Source: Isoetes taiwanensis
Taxonomy: Eukaryota; Streptophyta; Lycopodiopsida; Isoetales; Isoetaceae
Length of the DNA: 64,000 bases
Assembly (NCBI GenBank): GCA_021234155.1
Contig: JAJEKV010000075.1
Coordinates: 436,001 to 500,000, forward strand
Direction: 5' to 3'
A model generated the notes under the pieces. It had not been told where the DNA came from. It was given only the letters and a program-made list of their open reading frames with translations, and ran no database searches. Both the position numbers and the translations under genes were made by a program. The stretch's first letter is position 1; each line of letters begins with the position of its first letter. Below are positions 49,563-62,119 of this stretch, one piece after another.

Positions 49563-50343
49563 CCGTCAAGGCAAAAAAAAACCTGATTATATGGAGGAGA
49601 TGGAGTAAGCAAGCACACCAGGAAGCTTTTGAGCAAAAGCTTTAGCAAAAATTTTATATACTGAGGACAACAAAGTAATGGGACGCCAATCTGAAATAGA
49701 GGAGAGGACCTTATCATTTTGGAATAAGGAATATAGTCGGAGCTTTGTCCAGCTGCCTCTGCCCTTTAAAATCACAGAAAGCATCATATACATCTGCATT
49801 AAGCCAGTCCCAATACTCTTGGCCATCAATACAAGGATAGTTGCTCCTTCTGAGAAGAAAGATAGCCTCATCTAAATCGTTTTGACTGATCTCAGCCTCT
49901 AAAATGGCCATCTGCTGATAAGAGACTATAGGATGAACTTTAACAAGCAGAGCCTCTTCAAAATCTTATTGAAATGGAAGAAGGCGAGCAGTGAAGAAAG
50001 AGAAATGATTGTTCAAAAAGCTTCTAAGCTCAGTCCGATCAAAAAGAATGAGGCCATCTTGAATCTGAAGAGATTGGAATAATGTAGCTAGCTTTCTTGT
50101 TTTGGTAGCTTCAAAAAAACAACTTATACATCAATCTCCCTCCTTGAACCATTGAAACTAAGCCTTGATCTAAGCAAAATGCACGTGTTTAGATTCCAAC
50201 TGCCAAATGCTACACAAAATTTGCTTCTCCTAATGGCCATCTCAGACATGCATGCCTCAAGTTGTTAACAAAGAGGCAACAAAAGGCCCCGATTGGAAGA
50301 AGCATGCTTATGGCCCCAATCTTTAGCAAAGGACTTCACATCA

Positions 50344-50668
50344 GGGTAAAAGCATGTTAGGGTGTACCACTTTTGGAACCTGCAAAAGTACATACACTAG
50401 GTACTTCAGAACTGGGTACTTTCTCATTTTTCTTTTTATTAAAACTAATACAAAAATCCAAAATAAAAGTCAAGGACATGGTAATATTCAAAGTTAAGAT
50501 AAAGATAATGCTATCGGAGACCAATATATATATATAAAAAGTTCAATAAACATACCTTATATTGAAATATTATACAGGTACCCAGTACCCAGTCCTGGCT
50601 ACCTTTTTAGGTACCTTTTTAGTCACTAAATAATACTTTTTAAGGGACACCCTAACATGCTTTTACCC
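50344..50668. mobile_element. MITE, 325 bp, with 22-bp terminal inverted repeats
   Basis: Starts GGGTAAAAGCATGTTAGGGT and ends with its near-perfect reverse complement, ACCCTAACATGCTTTTACCC. ATCA borders both sides, so the target duplication is 3-4 bp, which would suit a Harbinger/Tourist-type MITE. It lies inside the LINE. The interior contains a TA run (tatatatata, 50,526-50,536). Confidence 0.8.
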
Positions 50669-52721
50669 ATCAGCGAGTGCATAAGCAATACCTGCCATGC
50701 CTCTACATCGAGACAAAGCAGTGAACTACACCAGTCTACATCCCGCCAAAAATTCCTCATCCTTCAAGAAGCAAGTATTCAATGTGAAATACGTCTTAGA
50801 TGCAGAAAGTGCAGCAGCTTGAGTACATGAAAAATATAGTGGATTGTGGTAGGTTCTTACGACGGAAAGCAGGCAATAAGATTGCAATCAAAGCATTTTA
50901 GTATCCTCTATCATGTCTTGTATATGCTCTACCACCTCCGAGTTAGCCATTACACCGAATAAAACTTGTGGGGAGGGCCTCAACTGCTATGAAGCCACAG
51001 TCATGCATTAAGCGGTGCCATTCTTTTCGTTCAAAGCTCTGTACTATATCTGCACCTCTGCCACTTCTCTCCTGCTCGAGCTCAATCATATTGAAACCAC
51101 CCAACATGACCCATGTAACAGGGGTGCTTAACCTCAACAGTTTGTATTGCAAAGTTGCCCACAATGCAACTCTCTGACTTGGTCGATTATGCGCATCAAC
51201 ATTAACCAATCCCCACTCTTGCCCCTTATCAAACCACTTGGTTACAATCCACCGACCAAATTTGTCAACCTGAGTAAATGATACTGCAATATTCTGCCTC
51301 CATGCTGTAAGGATACCAACCTTAGCAGAATTTGAGGCCGCAATAAGAAGATTGGATTGTCTATTGATTAATGCAACCACCTTATATGCATTCTCTTTCT
51401 TGCACTTATAATCTTGTAGACACACGAAATATGAGTCCCACCTAGCCAGGGCCATGGGCAACTGCTCCTTTCAGTAGGGGAGGAGACAACATTCCACACA
51501 TTCTAGGAAATTAATTTCATTGTGCAGGCAAAAACGGAGGATGCTCTACCATATCAACATTTATATGAGACTCAATATCTACTTGATAAGCCCAATGTGG
51601 TTTTGACGCTATTGGAAGTGTAGTGATATTGGTGAGGAGTGGTGGCTCAATAGGGTTGGGAGAGTGGGATGTCGAGGGTTGTGATGCAAAGTTAATCCTC
51701 CTCCGAGCAGCTTTTTTGATGCGAGCAATGGACCATTCTTCTTCAATGCGCTCTTGCTTGCGTGCAATGATGTCAAACCTCTTTTGCTGGTCAGAAGAAA
51801 GACAATCATGGGCTACGGTGGATGTACCCGTGGCTAGGGTAGAAGAAAAGAAGAAGAAGGATAGGTGCAAGTGTGGTGGAAGTAGGGACGGAGACAAAAG
51901 GAGTAGTATTAGGAGAGACAGAAGCAGGAGAAGGGATGGGAATGGTGGGTCTCCGTGGACGATAATAGAGAAGGCCTCAATATCAGGGAACATGTTGCCA
52001 AGCTCGTGATCATCAAGCAAAGATACCTTGTATTTTAAAAAGAGAGGACCATTCATAACAACCACAGACTTTGGAAGAGGGACCTCAACAGGAAGAAACA
52101 CACAAATACGAGGACCACTCACAATAGAGTGTGCAAGATGCAGCTCTAATCCATTGGCAATGGCGACAGTAATTTTGGAACCTGCGACTCAATGGGAAAG
52201 TCCTCCAGTGAAAATCAGTAGGGCATACGACGTGCACCAGACTTATTAGGTAGAAATCTAGGGGTGTATACTTGATACAAGCGATAATGCCCCCATAAAG
52301 GATCCTCTCCACATTCCACTAGTTTGCCAACAACAATAGGTGACTTGACATCATTAAGAAATAATTGTTTTGCTTATGCAAAAATTTCAAGGACATGCTG
52401 ACTAGGCAATCCCAAGTTTTGAAGATGTTGCTTCAAATAAAAGCCCATCCTTTTAAGATCAAGGAATTAACTAGTGAAATGACATACTATGCATGAGATA
52501 CTAGATTGTGCAGACTTTGCAAGTGGGCGCCATGATCTATCCTCATAACCGAAACACCATCCTATGCAAAGGCACTAGAGCACATCTCTGCTTCATAGAA
52601 TACATTATCAATAGGCAATGAACATCCATTCTATCTCCAAGGGCATGTAACTCTTTCATATATGCAGAAATCTCTTTTTTGTTATTCTTCATATCACGAG
52701 AGATGCAACAACAGTAACATG

Positions 52722-52919
52722 TGAAGATATGACTGAATATGAATAGGATGAAGACTCTGCAAGGATAGAATGGGATAGACGATCTAGCTAGTCTAGTGAG
52801 TGAACTCTGAATGAAATACAATGAAGCGTGACTATGGCTTTATAGGAGAGCCATGTCAGCAACACCTAGGTGGCATGCCTAGTCATCTATAGTGACACGT
52901 GACATGTGTCTTGCTAACA
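52722..52919 (-). repeat. Copia 3' LTR
   Basis: In element orientation starts TGTTAGCAAGACAC and ends ATATCTTCA. Confidence 0.95.
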
Positions 52920-53016
52920 TCCCTCCTGATGACTAGCAGGACTGAACTGAAAAAAAACAGAAACAGAGAACAAACAAAAAAACCTCCTGAGGGAGAGGCT
53001 TTAGAGAAAAGAAATA

Positions 53017-56000
53017 CTATGATTCCCCCTGAGAATGAGCATGGGGCAGAACATCCAAGAAATGCTTCACCTGACGGAATTGATGTCCTCCAAGAGGTTT
53101 TGTGAACCCATCAGCAACTTGATGTTTGGTAGAGCAGTAAGACAGCAAGAGATATCCATTTTGGAGCCGCTCTTTGACAAACCACAGTTTGATATCCATA
53201 TGCTTGATAAGCAGATGCATCTTGTAGTCTTTGGCATGAGCATATTATCACAGTAAATGGTTGCAGGTTTGAGTGGACAGCCCAATCTTCATATAAGTGA
53301 ACCAACCAGCGCATCTCTTGTACTGTTGTAACCAAGGCCTTGAGTTCAGCCTCAGATGCTGTTTGTCTTTTGCTTTTTAGATCCCCAACTAATAGGATTG
53401 CCTCCAAGAAAGGAAACGAATCCAGTAATGCATTTTCTTTTCTCAAGATCTGTAGATGCCATATCAGAATCTGAGAACACAGAGTAGGATCATCAACTTT
53501 GGTATATAGGACTCCTTCACTTTGAGTACCTTTGAGGTAATGGAGAACTCGTTTAGCTGCTTTCCAATGTGGTACTTTAGGATGATGCATAAACCTAGTA
53601 AGGACTGCAACATCATATACCAAATCTGGCCTAGTGTTGGTAAGATAAAGTAAAGCCCCAATTAGCTGTCTGTAGAGAGTGGCATCAACATCCGGATGGT
53701 TGGAGTCTAGAGTTAGAGTGCAACCTACCTCAAACGGAGTGGATGATGCTTTGCAATCTGCCATATGAAACTTCTCAAGAAGTTCAGTGATGTACTTCTG
53801 CTGAGTGAGATGAATGCTTTGAGCACCTTGCCAAATTTCCATGCCCAAACAATAATGCATTAGGCCCAAATCTGTTACTTCAAAGTTTTTTGTAAGTGCT
53901 TTCTTAGTATGAGAAACAATAGAATCTGCATCCCCTGTCATAATCGTGTCATCAACATAGAGAAGGAGCACACTAACTTGAGAATCAGTGGACATGAAAT
54001 AAAGGCTCAGGTCTGCTCTAGATCTCTGGTAACCAAGACGCAAGAGAAATGCATTGATTTTCTGATTCCAGCAGCACACATAAGTTGGATGCTCTTTATC
54101 TTTAAAGCCTGGTGGTTGAAACATATAAAGTTCCTCTTCTAGATCTCCATTCAAAAAGGCGGATTTGAAATCTATTTGATAGAGAGGCCAGCATTTTTGC
54201 GCTGCCAAAGCTATCACTGCTTTAAGTGTGTCTAACTTGACAATTGGAGCAAACACACCATGATAATCAAACCCTTCTTTTTGACTGAACCCTTTTGCAA
54301 CCAGCCTTGCTTTGTGCTTAGAAAGAGTACCATCAGCATGGTACTTTGTTTTGAATACCCATTTAGCTCCAATTATATTTTTCCCTGTTGGTTTAGGAAC
54401 CAGCTCCCATGTACCTTGGTTATGTAACATGGATAATCATCTTCCATCAGTGTGGTTCTTTCATTGCTTGAACATGATTAACAAGATCAACTTCAGCTGA
54501 TAAGACCTTGGTCATAAGAGCATAGTTATAGGTAACTTTAGAAGAGCCGTCTTCTGAGTAGTCAATAGGCTGTAACTCGGGCAATTCTCGCAGATCTTCT
54601 AAGCAAGGGAAGATCGGAAACTATTGCCTCCTGCTGTGGTTCAGGAATGGGCAGCTCAAATGAATGTGAATCAGACTCATACCCTTCACTATCTTCATCT
54701 GCAATGGGCTCATGATATTCAAGGGGTTCATAGTCTGCATAAGCATCTGCACCATATGCTCTATTTGCTGCAACAACAGTTGGGATATCAGGAGTTACTG
54801 GAAAAGCTTGCAACACTAGGAGTAGCAGCAGCATGTGAAGGGCTTGCAACAATGGAAGGTACAACAGAAGTAGATGAAATGCCACCATTATGAACCATAT
54901 GAGAAGACCCTGCAGGTTGGCTGTCATGGTTAATATCAAAAGTTTTGATAATGACTTTGGCATAATCAGTGTTGTTAGGATGATAAAACTCCTTAGAGTA
55001 GACTGCATCCTCAAGAAAGTGCATGCTTCTAGAGGCAAACACACGCTTGGTAACAGGGTCAAAGCATTGCCATCCTTTCATGTTGCTTGGATATCCAATA
55101 AAAATCACTTTTATGGCCCTGTCAGCTAACTTGCCCTGTTTTTGCAGTAATTCGCGAGGAACACTAGCAAATCCTAGGCAGCCAAAAACCCTTAGATTAG
55201 ACACATCTGGCTTCATTCCATACGGAGCCTCAAAAGGCATCTTAAAGTTGATGGCCTGGGTGGGAGCCCTGTTACACAATGAAGCCGCAGTTAGAACGGC
55301 CTCAGCCCAAAGTTCTGGAGGTAACTCTTTATATTTGAGCATGCTGCGAGCCAAATTTATAAGGGTTCTATTCTTTCGTTCCGCTACTCCATTTTGAGAG
55401 TGAGCGTAAGGTACAATCAACTCTCTATGGATCCCTTTGGACTGAAGATAGGTCTAAAATTCATTAGAGATATACTCCTTCGCATTATTAGACCGAAGAG
55501 CTTTAGTAGTAGTAGATAATTCATTTTCAATTTGCAGACTAAAGGTTTTGAAGATAGCAAGAGCTTGAGACTTGAATTTGATTGGAAAAACCTATTTATA
55601 TCTACTAAAATCATCCACAAGGAAATACCTGTTACCAGCCAGTGATTCGAGAGGGAGGTGACATATGTCTGTATGCAGCAGTTCCAATGGTTGTTGGGCT
55701 CGAAACTCAGCTTGTGATGGATAAGAGGCTTGTACTTGCTTTCCAAGACTACATGCAGCACATTTCAAGCCCTTGGTAGTAAGTGTAGGCATGCCTTGAA
55801 CCATATTCAATTTTGAGGCTGAAACTAGAGCTGGAAGATGAATATGTCCGAATCTTGCATGCCATAATGATTCCTGTGTTCTTGGAATAGCAGCAACAGC
55901 AAGTGATGCTTCACATGATACTCCTTTTTGTTGTGAAGTAGAATCCAAAACATACAAGCCTTCCTCGTTTAAATGACCATTGGCTATAGGGCCCAAAAGT

Positions 56001-57262
56001 TGAAGATCAACAAAATCCAAAGGATTTTTATGAAGAATGTGAACATACCCACACGAGAATAGCACTGAATAGACCATCTTTCGATCAAACTCACTTACAC
56101 TAAGTAAGTTTACAAGTAATCCAGGCACTAGAATGACGTCTTTAATTTTGAGAGAAAGACAATGTTTGGTAGGAATAGATACGTTACCTTTTACAGTAGA
56201 TTTAGCAATATTTCCATCGGCCATTTTTACCACTGTTTTGTCATACGAATGAAGAGTCTGGAAATCATTCGATTTGCCTGCCAAATGCTTGGTGGCCCCG
56301 GAATCAACAAGCCAAGTTCGTGGCTGTAAATTCTCTGCAGCGACATTTACATGTGCATTTACTGCACTCGAAATAGTTGAATCTGCACCTTTTAGTTTGG
56401 CCTCCTTGTGTTTTAGAAATTCGGCCATATCTTTTAGAAGCTTTCTGCAATCATGCTTAACATGACCCTTTTTACCACAGTAAAAGCAACTGAAGGGTTG
56501 CTTAGATCCAGATTTGGAGCTTGAATTTGCTTCCTCAGCAGCCTCAGGGGAAGGGGAAGAAGAAGTAGATCCAGATGCAGCAACTAAAGGAGTAACAGAA
56601 GGTGAAGAAAGCCTAGTTCTAGAATAGAAACTAGCTTCCATTTGATCATATCTTTTATGACCTTGTTCAACATCGACAAGTTTCAATTGAAGTTGATTAA
56701 AAGAGATAGTGACCTTATCTTGAAGCTTGTAATAATCAAAGACACTTTGATACTCACGAGGCAGACCTTTGAGAGCATACTGGATGAGAGACAAATCTGA
56801 TACAGTACCACCTGCAACAAGCAATTTTTCCTTCAATTCTTTCAATTGTTGCAGATAATCTCGCATATTAGTGCAAGTTTCCAACCTGAGATTATCCATT
56901 TGGCTTTGAATACCAAGTTGCTGACCTTCACCTGCCTGAATGCAATTCTTATGCAAAAAATCAAATGCTGGGGTAAACGTTGTATACCCTCGAATATCTC
57001 TCTGAAAATCTGGACAAATGCATGCTTTAAGATGATTCAAAGCCATGAAATCATTTTCCAAATCATTAGGTGAAGTAGGGTTCCATTTCGGTTGAAAAAC
57101 AGCTCTCAAACCTCTCAAATTAAGATTGGTCTCAAAGGCATCTCGCCATGTGAAGTAATTGTCAATATCTAACACAAGGTGAATAAAATATTTCCAAGGA
57201 TTGGCATCTGTAGCCATTTGTGGTAAAGAAAGAAAAAAAATGCAGATCCAAACAAAAGCCAA
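53017..57262 (-). pseudogene. Copia gag-pol, interrupted
   Basis: Gag starts at Met 57,218 (MATDANPWKYF; an in-frame Met also exists at 57,262) and carries a CFYCGKKGHVKHDC knuckle (about 56,470). Protease has LVDSGATKHLAG, followed by the pre-integrase LWHARFGHIH and a Cys pair. The frame stops at about 55,592 where SRYK is followed by TAG in place of the usual Trp, and again at about 55,455. Integrase continues with YAHSQNGVAERKNRTL. RT (54,430-53,111) has KARLVAKGFSQ, YQIDFKSAFLNG and an intact LLYVDD, but lacks the usual ALYGLKQAPRAWY segment after YVC. RNase H ends KHQVADGFTKPLGG in another frame. Damage is two nonsense codons, a deletion and two or three frameshifts. Confidence 0.9.
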
Positions 57263-57573
57263 GAAGGGGCACGGATTGAGGGAGAAAGGATTATCAAAAA
57301 GTTGTTATCGGATGTTCTTCACGGAGTTTTGACCAAACGTCAAAAAAAGGGAGAGAATCCGGCAAGCTAAAAATATTTTAGGTGACGTGGATGACATCCA
57401 GCCCTAAAATTTGCCCTAAAAGTTCACGAAAATTTATTTCAGCCAACGATTTCAACCAACGATTCAAATTCAAATTTGAATCGATTCGAATTCCTCCTGA
57501 TCAGACCCGAAAAAGGAAAAGTCGTTCTGATCCCACCTGCTAGGATTCGGCACTCAATCCCTCCTTGTAGTAA

Positions 57574-57585
57574 GCTCTGATACCA
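57574..57585 (-). other. Copia primer-binding site
   Basis: Minus-strand TGGTATCAGAGC abutting the 5' LTR, initiator-Met tRNA type. Confidence 0.9.
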
Positions 57586-57783
57586 TGAAGATATGACTGA
57601 ATATGAATAGGATGAAGACTCTGCAAGGATAGAATGAGATAGACGATTTAGCTAGTCTAGTGAGTGAACTCTGAATGAAATACAATGAAGCGTGACTATG
57701 GCTTTAAAGGAGAGCCATGTCAGCAACACCTAGGTGGCATGCCTAGTCATCTATAGTGACACGTGACATGTGTCTTGCCAACA
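57586..57783 (-). repeat. Copia 5' LTR
   Basis: Four substitutions from the 3' LTR in 198 bp (2.0 percent). Confidence 0.95.
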
Positions 57784-58319
57784 ACATGAATAGAACATAC
57801 AGCAAATGTCATGCCATGCTTAATCCAATCACTGAAACGCATTTGTGAGACTCGAGCAATGGTATTAGGAGCAGATCAAGAAGCAGAAGAAAGAGTAGGA
57901 GACGTAAAAGGCCTGAAGAGAATGAAGGAGCAAGAGAAGAAGGAATTGGGATAGCAGCAGAGGCAGGTAGAGATGTAGAAGTAGATATAGAATGCACCAC
58001 CGAGAGAGGAATTGTTGCAAATCCATGGAGGCAGAGGCATAAGCAAGAGGGTTGAGACAAGAATTAGGAGGTGGTGCTGGAGAGGCCATAGAAGCAGGGA
58101 ACTGTGGGCAACATTGTATACTGGCGGTGGTAACTACGAAAGCCGAAATGGATGATCCCATTTCCAAGACTGAGCAAGGAGATAACCACTTAACCATTGG
58201 AGAGCTTATTGCACAGCTTTCCAGCACATGCACACCAACAATTGCTCGAAACGGATGTGGCATAAAGGATAGAAGCAGGAAACTGTGGGCAAGATTGCAT
58301 ACTAGCAGCGGTTAACTAT
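57784..58319 (-). mobile_element. LINE, 5' part split off by the Copia insertion
   Basis: Minus-strand frames (58,263-57,865 and 58,060-57,809) continue the ORF1-like sequence left of the Copia element, passing through RFSDWIKHGMTFAVCSIH into the junction. An imperfect 180-bp repeat is marked by agaagcaggga-actgtgggca at about 58,090 and 58,270. The piece is cut on the right by element D. Confidence 0.6.
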
Positions 58320-60073
58320 TGTGACGTTCCAGCACAGTATACGCCCCCAGGACGTATATTGTACTGCCACGTCACGCGTACACGCCACCCCGATTGACGT
58401 GTACGCCAACGTATAGCCAAGTGGGTAGCCCTAGGGGGCAACTTGCTAAGAATGTGCATTAGTATTAATGTGCACATTTTCCAATGTACACATTAATGAG
58501 GGCACACATTTCCATGTGGCCACTTGATGCCAAGTGGGCCATACCCATAGGTGCAATTAATGTGCACATTTTCCAATGTACACATTCATTAATGTGCACA
58601 CATTTCCATGTGGGCACATTTGGCCACCTAAGCCTTAAAGGCAAGTGGGCCCATTTCCAATTATCCCACATGCCAAAAGGGGATAATTGGAAACCCTAGC
58701 CAACCCCTTGTCTATATAGGGTTGGAAACCCTAGCCAACCCCTTGTCTATATAGGGTTGGAAACCCTAGCCAACCCCCCTTGTCTATATAGGGTTGGAAA
58801 CCCTAACTAACCCAATTTTTCGATTTTAGGGCTTGAACTCCTGCTTTGGCTGCCTCAACAGCCAAAAACCGCATCCCGCACTCATTTGGGAGAGTTGCAA
58901 CCTTAGTTTCTCTAGATTCGAAAGCGTTTCAAAGGGATGGTCGAAGCTCAGTCGAGGGAGCCCCTCAAGGACCGGGTATTTGGCCAATTAGATAGTCTAA
59001 ACCCCTATTTTAGTCATTGTATCGAGGTTTAGCCTATTAGATTGGCCATAGCAGCCTCTAGATCCCTAGATAGCGATTCTAACTAAAGAACCTAACTCTA
59101 TGTGGTAGATTAGATCTTGTTCTTCAGTTCTTATGTGATGTATATGGATGATGTATCTCTATGAACTCCTTGTATTGGGAAGGGGGGTAGAGACCTAAAG
59201 CTTGTAGTCGATGCTCCTAGAGTAGCCTCTCTAGCACACTGTAGATGCGGCTGGCACAAGAGCCACACCTGGTTGTGGGTGAAGGGGCCGACCGGGCTTA
59301 TAAGGAGGTTCATGTTCGACTCTTGAACGACCCCTATGGTGTGTTAGTAAATGCTTGCCGGGGTCACCGTGACTAGGTCTAATGGCTTGCCCCACCGCGT
59401 GGGCAAGGCATGGGCTCGACACTCGTGAGGTGGTGAATATGACCTTCCATTGAGTTCAAGTCAATACGGGCAAAGGGCCCTCTAGTCACCTTTGAGTCAC
59501 ATTGTAGATCTCTCGGAGGGAGAGATCCCTACCGCCCCCATCGAACGGGAGATGTAACCCGGGATATAGCCCCCTCGGCTATGCATCCGACGGGCTACTG
59601 ATCAGTCCCAACACTTTTCACCTACTCGCAAAAAGTGTGCACGGAGGGGGCGGATGGAGTGGACAACCCTAGGCCATGTTCTTATGCCAGCCAAATCCAT
59701 TGCCATGAATTCATGCGCAATGAACTCGGAGACCCAAGCTTGTCGGTCCATCCCCGTGGTTGCGAGCCTTGGGTAGGATTCCCTATGTGATGTCTTGATC
59801 TTCGTCTATGCAGATATGTGGAGGACCATCCTTCGCGATGGTCATATGATGTTGATGTATGTGCTACTTGACATGTATGTTTACGCCCGCGCAGCCTAGG
59901 TAGGCCCCGAGGGAGATCTGGTGCAATGACCCTTCCACTCTTCCCACTTTGGAACCCGCTACGGTTGCGGTGTCATGTGGAGGGCCCCGTATTGGCACCT
60001 GAGCTGGTATGGGGGATGAACTCACAGGTTGTATACTGGTGAGTGCACCGTATCACGAGTAGGGGACGTCCGC
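58320..60073 (+). repeat. Element D 5' LTR
   Basis: About 1,750 bp; longer than C's mainly because the TATA-box unit is triplicated. Confidence 0.85.
58689..58806 (+). repeat. Triplicated 35-bp promoter unit in the D LTR
   Basis: Units at 58,689-58,723, 58,724-58,758 and 58,759-58,795, each holding ggaaaccctagccaacccc and then tgtctatatagggtt, followed by a partial fourth. The C LTRs have a single unit plus a partial. Confidence 0.9.
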
Positions 60074-60277
60074 AAAGGTATCGAGCTATGTTCTTGGAGA
60101 CCAAGAGCAAAGCACCGCCATGTTCCCGTAGCACTAACTTGATAGGATCCTCAAACCTCGAAAAATGAGAAAATTTTTTTCTCATTTTTGTAGTTTATGC
60201 TAAGCTAGTAACAGTTAAAAATGAATAGAAACGTAAAAAGACTAAAATTGATGAGCCAACATCCAAAAGTAGGGTTG

Positions 60278-60529
60278 GTCTCGTCACGCCGTGACGTATT
60301 TCTACATTCTAGAAATCGGGCGGGCAGAACGCGGTGAGACATTCAACTTTTGACACCAAAAAAATTGTAAATTACAGTAAAATATCCTGATAATTCTAAA
60401 TTTAAGCTAAGAATTAGTAGATTTAGCATGTTGCATGTTAATTTAATAGTGGGCCCCACCATGTCTCATACGTCGCGCCATGACAGGTTTCTGGATTTTA
60501 GAAATCGGGCTGGGCGCAACGTGTGAGAC
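60278..60529 (+). repeat. Structured module pair upstream of the histone-like ORF (element D)
   Basis: Copies at 60,278-60,340 and 60,463-60,529, at positions equivalent to those in element C. In the second the outer arm changes to GTCTCATACGT against ACGTGTGAGAC, giving a U-G pair rather than a break. Confidence 0.75.
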
Positions 60530-60709
60530 CTTGCTTAATTAGGTGTTTTAGATGCCTTAGACAACCCAAAAGGTAGTTTAAAAGTTGACCTAAAATTGGC
60601 CCTATAAATAGAACCGGACCCCTCCCATTTTTCCCCCGCCCTTCCCGAAACTTCGCCAGGCAGGTTGCCAAGACGATCTTCGGCTTTAGCTCCGACGACA
60701 AACCGTAAA

Positions 60710-61975
60710 ATGATGGCCCGCACGGCGGTATCGCAAGGAAGCCTAGCCCGGCGATCCTCCAAATGCCCCGCCTTTTCACGATTCTTCTGGAACGCCCTTC
60801 TCCACGCCGACGGATTCTTCGCCGAAATGAGGAATCGTATCGACCGAGCGACCACACGTAGATCTTGGAGGACGACGGGCCGAGACGCCATGAGTGAGAT
60901 CCTCAAGAAATTGCACGGCGGTGAGGCGTGAAGCCGGGGAGCAAAGCAGAGCAACACCGTGGGGACGCCAACCCACGTGAGGAGCAGAGGGAACAGCGAA
61001 CCCACCAATAGGCCAAGAACAACCCCAGGGCCGAGATCCACCTGCAGGAGGAGCAGGTAGGAGAGGAGCAAAGAACCGCCGCAACTCACCCCCGGAGGAA
61101 GAGGGCCGACCCTAGCACGCCATTCCACAAGTACGGCAGTCAAAGAGCCCGGAGCGTAGATCAAAGGGTCGAAGACGCCGGATCCAAGAAGAGGAGGGCC
61201 AAGGCCATCAAGGCGTAAGAGGAAGCTGGTCAAGGTTGGGAAGAGGGCGAGAACCTTGTCATCAACGAGCCGCCGGAAAGGAGACCCCGCCCACTACCGA
61301 CGACATTCGACCAAGACTACGTGTCGGGCGCAGACGGGGCAAGCTCTTCAAAGCCCCCTGGTCAGAGGAAGAGGTACCCGAAAGCGCGACGCCCAAGAGC
61401 GTGAGGAGGGCCGGCAGTGGCTTAAGCCCCCACCATTTCCAACGTGGGATAGGGTCAAGGCCCCACGACCGCAACGGGAAGCCTATGTGATAGACCCCTT
61501 AAAGGTCTATCAGAAGAGAATGAGGGAGCACAACGCATATATGGCGAAGTGGGAGGCCTACAACACCTATTACCAGGAGCACCGGGTGAGAACGATTGAA
61601 GGCGGGCACCCGACGAAGAGCCAGACACTAAAGCCCCCTCCACCAAAGCCCAAGCCCCCACGAGCACCCGGGAAGAAGCGGAGCAAGAAGAAACAGGAGG
61701 AAGACAGGGCACTCAAGGAGATCCGCCACTTCCAGAAGAGTTACGGACTCCTGATTCCCCGGGCGCCGTTCCAGCGTCTGGTCCGCGAAGTCATTCAAGA
61801 ATACAACACGCATATCGCTGCGTGTGATTTAGATGTTCTTTGTTTTGCAAGAGGCGGCAAGCGCACATAGTAAAGCATTTTGAAGATTCAACGGCCGCAC
61901 GGCACGCCGAAGAGGGTTACCCTCATGAGGCAGGATATGTATCTTGCCAGGCACATCAAGGGTGAACGACCTTGA
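60710..61975 (+). CDS. Histone H3/CENH3-like ORF1 of element D (frameshifted late)
   Basis: Starts ATGATGGCCCGC at 60,710; the second Met reads MARTAVSQGS. The tail is open from at least 61,256, with helical [18 protein letters not shown], then [20 protein letters not shown] at about 61,630-61,690. The fold begins at 61,709: [11 protein letters not shown] (alpha-N), LLIPRAPFQRLVREVIQEY (alpha-1). A frameshift at about 61,845-61,860 in loop 1/alpha-2 gives a premature stop. The right frame resumes with RVTLMRQD and LARHIKGE and stops at 61,973-61,975. APF in LLIPRAPF and MRQD in loop 2 resemble CENH3 (canonical H3 has MPKD), while FQRLVRE and the GER ending resemble canonical H3. Loop 1 length, which would help decide, falls in the damaged part. 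Confidence 0.85.
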
Positions 61976-62119
61976 GTTTTGTAAATAACTGAAAAAATTT
62001 TGTTAATATAAAGAAAATTTTGTGTAAATAAAGTGTCAAACCTTGTTCAAATAGGTCAAGATATCGATCCCTAGCTTTTGTTTCAATTAAATTAGAGTTT
62101 TGAGCAAAATTGAGACGAT

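Larger units (their letters stand above)
46992..52721 (-). mobile_element. LINE (L1 type), 3' main part, minus strand
   Basis: A T run at 46,993-47,001 is the likely poly(A) end. Going upstream on the minus strand come a cysteine-containing zf-RVT region (about 47,440-47,530), VRQGCPLAPLLF (about 49,075-49,112), FSLASSIFVEWQKRTALW (about 48,850-48,910, downstream of the box), SDWRPITLLSSVYKIFAK (about 49,640-49,694) and an endonuclease frame at 50,943-51,461 with TWVMLGGFNMIE. ORF1-like frames with long Leu/Pro/Ser-rich tracts lie at 51,517-52,122 and in the 57.8-58.3-kb piece. Frameshifts, a MITE (50,344-50,668) and the Copia insertion show it is dead. Confidence 0.75.
52722..57783 (-). mobile_element. 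Ty1/Copia retrotransposon, full-length, 5,062 bp
   Basis: Two 198-bp LTRs (52,722-52,919 and 57,586-57,783) differ at four sites with no indels. A perfect ACATG duplication (52,717-52,721 and 57,784-57,788) flanks it. The minus strand has a primer-binding site TGGTATCAGAGC at 57,585-57,574 directly inside the 5' LTR and a purine tract next to the 3' LTR at 52,919. It is inserted in ORF1 of the LINE. Both structural ends are intact, but the polyprotein is not. Confidence 0.95.

Noticed and set aside
51517-52122. Leu/Pro/Ser-rich 201-codon frame as a host membrane protein
   Set aside because: It sits just upstream of the LINE endonuclease on the same strand and continues the ORF1-like region; the Leu runs come from a purine-rich simple sequence.
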